Shown here piece by piece: positions 55,205 through 64,000 of a stretch of 64,000 nucleotides of DNA (position 1 is the stretch's first letter; each line of letters opens with the position of its first letter). Origin of the DNA: Glebionis coronaria (lineage: Eukaryota > Streptophyta > Magnoliopsida > Asterales > Asteraceae). The translations under genes and the position numbers were made by a program. Below the pieces are notes generated by a model, which had not been told where the DNA came from, searched no databases, and saw only the letters and a list, made by a program, of their open reading frames with translations. Location: NCBI GenBank assembly GCA_025667525.1, contig CM046878.1, positions 518,328,274-518,392,273 of the forward strand, in the 5' to 3' direction.

Positions 55205-58200
55205 TATAACATCCAGTAGTTTTGGTTAATGTAATATCTATGTTCATAAATAAAAAGGTGATTTTACTTTGAAATTTTTGCATTTTCACTATACTACATG
55301 ACTGACTTATGGATCTCAATATCACAATTGCCACATCAACATATGCCTATATGTTGTAAACACTAACTATATACCAAGTATGAGTTCTAAAAGATACCAT
55401 ATGAATAAACAATGAATAAAAACAACTCAAATGTAACAAGGATACCCTAAATTCCCATAGAAACCCTAGAAATCTCTTATAAACTAATATTTCAAGCAAT
55501 ATAATCACAAAATAACAATGTGCTATTATTAAACACTCTATAATAATTCTAATCCACCAAATAAAGGAAGGTTAAATAATCACAAAACACTAATATTCAC
55601 TAATCACAAGCTAATTACAAGAAAATGACCTAAAACCAAGATTAGCATATAAAATCTAATCTATAATAAATTAGACTCTAATCTTTTGCAAAAAAATCAT
55701 AAAACTCAACTAACTATCATAATATGACCATACATTTATCTTGAACCAAGTCACAAATTATTAAAGCAAAAAGTACAAGTTTTTAAAGCATAAAACCTTA
55801 ATCTTATTTAAGTAACCCCAGAATATGATCAACTTATATAAACCCTCAAACTAATAATGTAGAACCCATAGAAGACATAAACATACTATGTAATACTTAG
55901 AATGAGCGTACATTAATATATAAAACCTAATTACTCAAGTTAGAAAATCATTAGGATTAATGACCTAAAACCCTAATATTAAGAAATCTACATGGAATCA
56001 CTACATAGTTCATTTTGGACAAGTATACAAATACTTATAGTACTTCATTAATATTATAAGATGATATTAAGACAATGTAAAAGTACCCTAATGCACAAGG
56101 TACAAGATTTCAATGCATGACTTGTAAATTAGATCAAAATAGGTATTTTCACTCTTTAGACATGTTTAACCTAACTAAACCCTTAAACCAAGTGTGAGAA
56201 CTCATTCGACACCTAAGAAAAAATTTCTAGGATCTAAATTAAGTTTACATCAGTAGCTAAGAGGAGGATAATCACATTTGCTAAGATTAAACCCTAGATC
56301 ATTAGAGAACCCTAATCTACAAATGTATACTTCCCATTTTCACATCAAACCTTTGTTAAACTTCATAACAAGGACCCAAATCTCTTAAATAGAATTTATA
56401 AACCCTAATTTAGCCCCAATAGTTCACTAATAACTTTCCTAATCCCTTAATCACCAAAAACACAAAGCATAAGTTACAAGCCCTAAATTTTGAATCCGAT
56501 TTTACATTTTTCCCTCCAAAACTCATTTTCAAACCATTTCCCTCCATTCCAAGTTTGAAAACCTGATATTTATTCATCATAATATATCTTAGGAGTGTGA
56601 AAAGTAGGTGGATCACCTCCTTTCTTGCTACAATCACCATTCTTATCCTATGTTAGCAGTGATCCATTTCTAGACATAAGGAAGGATTAGGACAAAGCTA
56701 CAAGATATAAACTTGTGTAGATCTTCACTTGACTTCATTAGTCACCCCTATATCAATCTTACACGTTTGAATGCAAACTTGGAGGCTAAGAGTCATTTCA
56801 AGTATAAATAGGGGCGTATACCTTCATTTGAAACTTGTACCCCATTTCCTTTGTATCTCATACCCATTATCCATTTCCACCTCTATATACGTGTTAGGAC
56901 ATCCCAAAAGACCAAAAATCAGGTCTATAAGCTAGCCATTGAAGTTCTTGAATCTTTGATAGCAAGTTGTGTTCATAAGAAGCCATAAGAAGCCATTTTG
57001 GAGCTACCTAGGTAAATTTATGCTAACCAAGGCTTTGATCTTGTTATAAAGTTCAAATAGACTTTTTATAATTCCAAAATTATGTTAGAAAGATAATCCA
57101 AAAGAAACTAAGTCATTTCATCATTTTAAATGAAAGTTATAAGTTAAAGATGTCTTAAAACCCTAGTTTTGTAATCTACATGAAATAATGAGCAAAAACC
57201 CATTTCAAAAATATAATTCTGAAGATATGTTTTTATTATGATTATAAATATGTTCATAAACTTTGTTTTCAAATCCTAGATCATTTGGATCATTTTTGAG
57301 CTTGTTATGTGATTTTTACAAGTCCAGGGACTAAAATTGCCAATTCTTAAAATATAAATCATTTTGGGCCAAAAGTGTCATTTTATGAAAGTATAATCTA
57401 TAAGAATAAATGTGGTAAAGTTTGAGACCCTAAGGTTAAATAATAAAGGTTTAAATTGCAATTTATGAAACTATATACTTAAAGGGTAAAAAGTGTAATT
57501 ACACCAAACTATAATAACAAGGACTATTTTTGCCAACATTAACACTCAAAATATAATAAAACATGTTGTGTCATGTTAGTAGGGATATTTTTACAAAGGT
57601 TTTCCATCTCGATATTACGTTCTGACTGAGTGGTTGGGTTTACGATTTAAAGTGCCCTCGCTCCTCAAACGTTTATAGAATGGCTTCTAAGTATGATGGC
57701 CCAAACAATGATACTATTACTCTAAAAATTATTTCAATCCAAAGAATTTTAATTAAAGAGAATGAACTCAATACTAACACTTGGTATATATGCATATTGT
57801 GTGTCAGTCTAGATTCCGTGAGAAGGTTGTGGTTGGATAATCAAAAAGACTCTATAGGCTAAGGTGAGTTTATAACCTCACATTTTAAAAGCTTACAAAC
57901 ATTTTGAAAACCCGTAAGGTGGGATATATGCAAAACTGGAATACAAGTGTTTTTGTATGCTTCCTATATGATTATTGACACTATGTTTACTTGTTGCCAT
58001 CCAAAGTCCCTTTTTAATCGTGAACCGTTAATCATTTAATGAGCGCTAATATCGTGAATAGTAGTATTGGAGACTGACATCTCCTATCAGGGCAAGTCGC
58101 ACTTGCTAGCAGCTGATAGTCCATTCCTAGGATAAATAGATATACTTTATTTTGCATAACTCAGGATAGTCTGGCAATCTTCCTACTTAAGGGCAATTTG

Positions 58201-58626
58201 TTGGATTTTTCTGATAAAGTCTAGTCGCGGGTCATGAGCTAATGCAATAAGAATCAATGAAAAACTGATGTATAACACTGTAGCCCGAGGGTCATACTTG
58301 TATTCAAATCATCTTTAAAACCTATAAATTCACTCAATCTTTGTGTTGACTTTAAGCATATATCTCAGGTGAATAAAGACTGGCATGCTATGGAGGGTGG
58401 AGTCTTGAATAAGTTATTATTCTATCAATAAAACTAGATCTTTGGGAACCTGTGTTTGTACAGCGTATGTACAGCTGTTTAGTAAACTCTGATTTAAATA
58501 AATGAATGATAACAATTGTTTTATAAAAATTTCTTTTTGGCATTTTCTATTATTGTGACTATGGTACTATGAAGTAATACCGCACATCAATATTCCACTA
58601 CGTAAAGGTAAAATGGAGGTGTTACA
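55205..58626 (+). repeat. 5' LTR of Tekay element 2
   Basis: 3422 bp, starting TATAACATCC (TG changed to TA) and ending GTGTTACA, with a TATAAATAG box at 56803-56811. Indels and substitutions relative to 38480-41930 are frequent. The frames at 56410-56640 and 57680-57862 are not conserved as frames and are not annotated as genes. Confidence 0.87.
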
Positions 58627-58780
58627 GATGGGCATCAGAGATGCAGTTATAGAGAATAAGGTTTTTCCTAAACTATAACTGAGATTTTAAAAATATATAT
58701 TCAAGACTATCAGCCATCAGCAGCGCCAGCGTAAGATTTTTATCTCTTTAGAATGTTATTATGTTATAAAAACTACAAGG

Positions 58781-59416
58781 ATGTCTATATCCACCTATAT
58801 TCTCATCTCCGACGATGATGAAAGAGAAATTCCGATGTTCACTCCATCTTCCACAGATGTGCGTGTTTCGAATTTGTCTTTTTACGAAACCCCAGAAGTA
58901 CAAGAATATTTCTCACATCAAACTGAAGTGATGAATAGTACACCTTCACCTACGTCTCATTTTCTGTTATCTGAGTATATTTATTCGTCTCCCAATCGAA
59001 TTCGTGAAGAGCCTTATGAAACTGAAGAGGTCTCTAGAGAACGGATTGTGGAATAGCATGACCGGCAATTAACTGCAATTGCAAGTCATCTCGATGCAAT
59101 TTCCTTAGAAGCTTTTAGAAGAGTAGAAAGTATTGTTAGAAATTTGATAAGAGGAAGAGCAGAAATTGAAGAGCATTTTACGCAGTTGGAATATAAATTA
59201 GACGTTACTCGACGTCATAATATTAAACTGAGTAAAAGAATGCATCATTTTGAAGTAGCAATGGCAAGACTTGATAAGGAGAACGTTGAACTGAGAGAAG
59301 GACTTACGAGAACTGGGCATAATTTAGAATTACTCATTGAAGATCTCAAAACTACTCAACAATCTAACTCCGGATATATTTTTGACAGAATTGAGGAGAT
59401 TAAAATGAGGAATTAA
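58781..59416 (+). pseudogene. Tekay 2 coiled-coil ORF (about 210 aa), one stop
   Basis: The frame starts MSISTYILISDDDEREIP and runs to 59416 with one TAG at 59054-59056, where Tekay 1 has a lysine codon. The N-terminal half is Ser/Pro-rich and acidic. From about 59144 it is heptad-rich (HFTQLEYKLDVTRRH, MARLDKENVELREGL, NLELLIEDLKTTQQ) and should form a long coiled coil. It lies about 150 bases after the primer-binding site and 285 bases before gag. Core chromovirus polyproteins do not need such an ORF; its function is unknown. Confidence 0.75.
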
Positions 59417-59701
59417 GCTTCGAAATCTAGTCTCAATTTGTAAATATATACAGTTTTCTTTATGTAACAGCGATGCTTATCGTGTAAATATGAACGATAA
59501 GTTGTTAATAAATAAAGAAGTGTGCTTTTGTTCTTGAAACTCTTGTCATTTTATTCGTATTATGAATCCTCATATATGAATTTGTTAAGAAATTGTCATT
59601 CATATTATGAATCCTCATATATGAAATTCCTGAAAGAATGAAAAATCGATAATGATATATTAAATTTATTCCATACTCAACGTATGAAAATTTAATATCA
59701 A

Positions 59702-60825
59702 GTGTTATTTTGTGGTAGGATGGCTCCTACAAGAGCATCAACATCTGCGACAATAAATATGACACCTGAAGAAATAAGGCAATTAGTTGCTAAGAGTGTG
59801 ACTACAGCTTTGCAAGCACAAGCCACCAATGTAGCCGGAGCAAGTAATGGAAATGCTGTTAGAAGAGAAGTTCCTGTTGAAAGAATATGTACTTACAAGG
59901 ATTTCATGAACTGTCAGCCTTTTAAATATAAAGGATCTGAAGGAGCTGTAGGACTTATCCACTGGTTTGAGAGAACTGAATCAGTATTTGTTCGAAGTGA
60001 CTATTTTAAAGATTGTAAAGTGAAGTTTGCTATGGGTACGTTAGTAGAAGAAGCTTTGTCTTGGTGGATTGCTTATGTACAACCCATTGGGATAGAACAA
60101 GCTTATCGTATTCCATGGAATAAATTCAAAAATCTGCTAACTAATAAGTATTGTCCTCGCAATGAGTTAGGAAAATGGAGGAGGAATTATATAATTTAGT
60201 AGTGAAGGAATATAATCTTAAAGCTTATATCCGAAGATTTCAGGAATTAGCATCACTATGTCCTAACATGGTGCCTAATACTGAAACGTTGATGGAAGCT
60301 TTTATTGGAGGATTGCCTAGAAGCATAGAAGGGAATGTTACCGCCTCTAGACCCCAAACTTTAGAGGAAGTTATCACCATTACTCAAAGGTTAATGGATC
60401 AAGTGATAAGGTATAATCCTACACCAATGGCAGTCAATAACAAGAGGAAGTTTGATGTTAGGAGGAATTTTCGTATTAATCGTAATTTCCAGAAGTATAG
60501 TTTTCGTAATTATAATCAGGGCAATAATCGTCAACAACATAACAAAATAAATGATGTTTCAAAAGTTTATGTTGTAACTACGAACACTGGTTATAATGGA
60601 AGACAACCCTTTTGTCAAAAATGTTCTCTACATCACACAGGGTTTTGCACTATCAAGTGCCAGAACTGTGGAAAAACAGGACATCAGACAAGATTCTACA
60701 AAGGTAAAGGACCAGCTACTGGGAGTAATTAAATTCCGGTAACTAAGGTTTGCCATAACTGCAGAGAAAAAGGGCATCTGGTAAATGAGTGTCGTAAAGA
60801 GAGCAATAACAGAGGAAAAGCTTAT
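59702..60825 (+). pseudogene. Tekay 2 gag
   Basis: The 59702-60199 frame has the N-terminus and capsid start (GLIHWFERTESVF, EALSWWIA). A one-base change near 60175 shifts to the frame of 60175-60732 ([19 protein letters not shown]). The first zinc knuckle, [14 protein letters not shown] near 60660, has lost its last cysteine. A TAA at 60730 follows, and the second knuckle, [14 protein letters not shown] near 60752, is intact. The methionine at 59702 is probably upstream of the true start MAPTRAST at 59720. Confidence 0.82.
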
Positions 60826-61233
60826 TTGCTGAACGATACTCATCAAGACCAGAATACGGTTACGGGTATGTTTCATCTAAATCAACATCTGGTTAAAGTA
60901 ATATTTGACTCAGGAGCTGATAGAAGTTTCATATCTGTTAAAATTGCTGCTAAGTTAGGTATGCCGACTGTTTCCATGAATACTAAGTATGATGTGGAAA
61001 TGGCCGATGGAAAAATAGTTAGCACTAATATCGTTATTCGAGGATGTATCATTACTTTATTACGTCAATCCTTTGAAATCGATCTTATGCCAATTAAGCC
61101 CGGTAGCGTTGACGTAGTCATAGGGATGGATTGGTTATCTAAATACCGTGCTAAAATCTTATGTGACGAGAAAGCCGTTCATATACCTATTAACGATGAA
61201 GTTCTGGTTGTCCATGGTGAACGAAGTAAGACT
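60826..61233 (+). pseudogene. Tekay 2 aspartic protease, cut by insertion
   Basis: The frame contains [13 protein letters not shown] and [15 protein letters not shown], as in Tekay 1, and is open up to the copia insertion at 61234. The last bases AGACT (61229-61233) are the presumed target duplication of that insertion. Confidence 0.83.
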
Positions 61234-61750
61234 TGTTGATCCCAAACTTAGATCGATTTAGCTTTATGTATACGAGATTAGATCAAGTAATACACTTAGA
61301 GAAACCTTTGTATATGTATATGATAATCTAAGTGTTATGCGGAATTAACACTTAAACAAGAACACGCAAGATATAAACAAACTTTCACTTTGATTAATGA
61401 TATCAAACTTGCTTACAATGAAAGTAGTTTACGAATGAAAACTTATATATTGAACATTAACCTAAAGGTCTTCTTTTATAGACATAAGAATCCTTGTACA
61501 ATAATCTATGTATCAACTATTCTAGGTAAAGATAAATATAAAAAATACATTGTTGTTCCTATCTTTACTAGAAGTAATCTAGAATACAATAAACGCGGAG
61601 TATATCTTCCCATCAGTGCTTGTCTTCAATGTATCAACGCTTGACTTTGTCTTGTCAACGCTTGAGCTGTCAGCGTTTGTTTTACTCCTGTCAACGCTTG
61701 TTTTACTCTTGTCAGCGCTCAAGTGAACTGGCCATAATTTATTCCCAACA
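61234..61750 (-). repeat. 3' LTR of the SIRE-like copia element
   Basis: 517 bp, on the minus strand TGTTGGGAAT to GGGATCAACA. Near its 5' end (61630-61730) it carries four to five copies of an AGCG(T/C)TGACA motif spaced about 21-27 bases apart. Those motifs also occur in the neighbouring ORF. Confidence 0.82.
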
Positions 61751-61802
61751 ATCCTCCCCTAAACTTGATATCTACTCCAATGATCAAGTTTCTGAATAAA
61801 CA

Positions 61803-64000
61803 TTAAGTACTAGGAGGAATCTTACAAACCTTCTCATATTGGTAATAAATAAATCTGATCAAGTCTTTTGCCACGTCACTTGAATAATAAATTTCCAGCT
61901 GAGTGTTCTTCATCTTCTCCAAGATATCCTTGGACATGAAATACTGACCATCCACAAGTAGATACTCAGCAAACTTTGTAGCACTCAAATAATAAACACC
62001 AGCAGCTGAATACAATCTCCATTGAAGACCACTGAGATCATCTTCAAGATCCTTCCAAATAGCAGGATCCTCATCTTTTGGTCCACACATTCTTTTGAAT
62101 GTGGACCACAGTTTTATTCCATTGGCTGAAGTTGGTGCTTCAGCCTCATACTTGGCCTCTAACAACCTCCATAGGTCTACCAAGTCTTCTCTGTCAAAGC
62201 TTGCAAAGAAAGATATAAGGGTGGTAAAAGTGTGCACCTCTTTTCCATACCTGCCAATCTTCCAAAACCCACATTCATCTTCTTCATAGCTCACAATTGG
62301 GTTTCTGGAATCTAGTGGTAACACTTGTACCATATCTGAAGCTTCTAATGGTGAGAGCTTGAGGCTCTTTCTTATGACAGCTTCACTTGGATGTAATGGA
62401 TCCATATCTTTGGGAAACTCAAGAGAAACTCCCTTTTTCACTGGTCTGGGAACAAACATTGATTTCTTGAGCTCCATTTCCTCTGCAAGTTCTTCTTTTC
62501 TTTCATCAGAAAGAAGTCTTAGAGTGTTTGCTTCCTGCAATCTAACCCAAATGGGATAAGCTCTACATTCCAACTCATCAAATGTCAATGCCTTCAATTT
62601 CTGATAAGTCCACCCTATTCCATGACACCTGAGCAACATGCAGTACAACTCCCTTCTATCCCTTTTCAACTCTGAGAGAACATTGCTGGCTTTATGTTTC
62701 AAAATGATCTTGCAATCCTTTTGTACTCTGAGAAGAATCTCCAAACCCCATATCTGATCTGAAATGGTCAAGTGTGGATTCGCCATACATCTATCTTCCC
62801 AAGCATGATACATTTGAACCACCTCTGGCATGTCAAAATCAACCTGCAATTTCAACTCTCTCAATTTCTCCTTGGCCAACTCATCTCCATACTCAAGTCT
62901 TTCTGGCTGTTCTATGATCATAACACTTGAGTCTGAGCTAGCTTTATCACTTCCTTCTTGCTCTTCTGAAGTGACAACAAATGGTGACTCTCTCACCTCC
63001 TTTATTTCTTGTTCCACAATTTGTGCAGCCAACTTTCTATCAAATTCAATTTGTGCTGCATTCTTTGGAACAACCTCTTCTACCATAACACCCTTACCCT
63101 TATCTAATGGATCAATTGTTGGTAAGGTAGATGGTGATACCTGTGAAGAAACCTCCTTGATGATGGATGATGACTGGGATACATCACCCTCATTTGCAGG
63201 TCTGTCAACGCCCAATTTTGCTTTGTCAGCGCTCAAAATACTCATGTCAGCGTTCAAATTCTCCTTGTCAACGCTCAAATTTCCTGCCTCAGCGCCTTTT
63301 GCAATTTCCTCCAACATGGCTGTAAATGATAAATTTAAGTTTGTAGGAGAGACTAGAGACGTATCAAAACCTGTCTGTTTCTTCAAACTTGTTAGGGCCT
63401 CAGCAACATCCAAAGATTGACCATCATGGCTGCCCTTATCACTCACATTTATTTGATCATCCTCCCCTTTGGAAGATTCCTCCATCCCTCTCCTTGCACT
63501 AGCAGTCTCCAAAATAACAATCCGCTCCCTCAATTGCTTGAGTTCAAGGCCTTGTGTGCTGACAACTTGTACCAGGTCTGCATTTTGCTTTTGCAAGCTC
63601 ATGCAGACTGCCGTCAATTCCATCAAAGTCATTGGTTCCAATCTGCCCTCTTCTAAAATGGGTATTTGACCTCCCAAGTCAGATTCATTGGGCATGGATG
63701 AGGTCTTAATGATGGTGGGACTGCCTTGGCCAGCATCTAAGCCAGAACCAATAGTCCCAGCCTCATCCATAACACCAACCACGCTTGTGGTGGTGGTTCT
63801 CTCTGCTACATGGCTAGGACCACTAGAGGAGAACACTCCAGTAGTCCTTTGGCGTTTTTGTAACCTATATTGTGTTGGTGGAGATGATGATGTGGATTGG
63901 GTGGATGTGGGTTGGTTAAGGTGTGTTTGGGTCTGTGAAGGTTGTGTGTCAACGTTTGAAATAGGCACATCAACGCCAACATTTAACGTGTCAACGTCGA
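61803..64000 (-). CDS. Post-pol ORF of the SIRE-like copia element, partial
   Basis: The frame is open from the stop at 61803 to the window edge. The codon at 63968 is GTG and the frame continues upstream, so the start is outside. More than 720 residues are visible: a Ser/Thr/Gln/Pro-rich start, a heptad-rich region around residues 115-155 (MSLQKQNADLVQVVSTQGLE), a run of four heptads built on L-x-(V/A)-D near residues 230-258, then a mostly helical C-terminal domain with FDREDLVDLWRLLEAKY and a terminal LIRFIYYQYE segment. I recall similar C-terminal domains in composite copia proteins. SIRE relatives call this an env-like ORF, but I see no clear signal peptide or membrane anchor. The frame is intact, so the copy may be recent. 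Confidence 0.75.
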   Translation of the reverse strand, partial: DVDTLNVGVDVPISNVDTQPSQTQTHLNQPTSTQSTSSSPPTQYRLQKRQRTTGVFSSSGPSHVAERTTTTSVVGVMDEAGTIGSGLDAGQGSPTIIKTSSMPNESDLGGQIPILEEGRLEPMTLMELTAVCMSLQKQNADLVQVVSTQGLELKQLRERIVILETASARRGMEESSKGEDDQINVSDKGSHDGQSLDVAEALTSLKKQTGFDTSLVSPTNLNLSFTAMLEEIAKGAEAGNLSVDKENLNADMSILSADKAKLGVDRPANEGDVSQSSSIIKEVSSQVSPSTLPTIDPLDKGKGVMVEEVVPKNAAQIEFDRKLAAQIVEQEIKEVRESPFVVTSEEQEGSDKASSDSSVMIIEQPERLEYGDELAKEKLRELKLQVDFDMPEVVQMYHAWEDRCMANPHLTISDQIWGLEILLRVQKDCKIILKHKASNVLSELKRDRRELYCMLLRCHGIGWTYQKLKALTFDELECRAYPIWVRLQEANTLRLLSDERKEELAEEMELKKSMFVPRPVKKGVSLEFPKDMDPLHPSEAVIRKSLKLSPLEASDMVQVLPLDSRNPIVSYEEDECGFWKIGRYGKEVHTFTTLISFFASFDREDLVDLWRLLEAKYEAEAPTSANGIKLWSTFKRMCGPKDEDPAIWKDLEDDLSGLQWRLYSAAGVYYLSATKFAEYLLVDGQYFMSKDILEKMKNTQLEIYYSSDVAKDLIRFIYYQYEKVCKIPPST

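Larger units (their letters stand above)
55205..61233 (+). mobile_element. Tekay-type chromovirus 2, 5' part
   Basis: LTR (55205-58626), primer-binding site, coiled-coil ORF, gag and protease in plus orientation, cut at 61234 by a copia element. It is clearly diverged from Tekay 1 in both LTR and coding sequence but shares the same ORF order. Pol and 3' LTR are outside the window. Confidence 0.85.
61234..64000 (-). mobile_element. SIRE-like copia element, 3' part
   Basis: In minus orientation the window holds the 3' LTR (61234-61750), a polypurine tract (61751-61765) and a long ORF that runs off the right edge. A long ORF between pol and the 3' LTR in a copia element is the SIRE/Maximus layout. 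Gag and pol are outside the window. Assignment rests on LTR termini TGTTGGGAAT and GGGATCAACA, the purine tract and the ORF position. Confidence 0.78.

Noticed and set aside
56410..57862. Frames inside the Tekay 2 LTR
   Set aside because: Not open in the other Tekay LTR copy and no recognisable domain.

Overview
The window is plant nuclear DNA made almost entirely of nested LTR retrotransposons. Several open frames have the layout I recall from composite (Asteraceae) genomes: a Cys-rich, acidic ORF of about 740 residues in a non-autonomous element, a coiled-coil ORF in front of a Tekay-type gag, and a post-pol ORF in a copia element. Asteraceae is therefore the best guess, but it is an inference. 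No intact host gene is visible. The only host-gene trace is a decayed, intron-bearing fragment that looks like RRP12, a nucleolar ribosome-biogenesis factor.

Left block (1-35314). A copia gag remnant (643-1308) is joined abruptly to a rearranged copia-type element that has 0.8 kb LTRs (2363-3172 and 34508-35314) and no coding capacity. Inside it sits a 25 kb Athila-like Ty3/gypsy element (7766-33071, target duplication CTCAT), whose gag and pol carry stops and frameshifts. Inside that element's protease active-site codons sits a minus-strand, non-autonomous element (13778-24394, target duplication GAAAG). Its 3.1 kb LTRs differ by only about a dozen substitutions, and it carries one long ORF. 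LTR divergence estimated by eye falls from about 3.5% to about 2.7% to about 0.35%, which matches the nesting order.

Middle block (35315-38479). This low-copy-looking stretch holds a 1.3 kb Mutator-like element with 120-bp inverted repeats and a 9-bp target duplication, followed by the RRP12-like pseudogene on the minus strand.

Right block (38480-64000). Two Tekay-type chromoviruses lie head to tail. The first (38480-55204) is interrupted by a 1.7 kb solo LTR and by the 5' half of a minus-strand Tat-type element. The second starts inside the first one's 3' LTR and is itself interrupted at 61234 by a minus-strand SIRE-like copia element, whose 3' LTR and long post-pol ORF run off the right edge.

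Functionally this is a parasite community rather than a pathway. The decayed Athila-like element shares LTR termini, primer-binding site and an internal polypurine block with the young non-autonomous element, which suggests mobilisation by proteins supplied in trans. I found no CRISPR array, rRNA gene, functional tRNA gene or convincing new host system.
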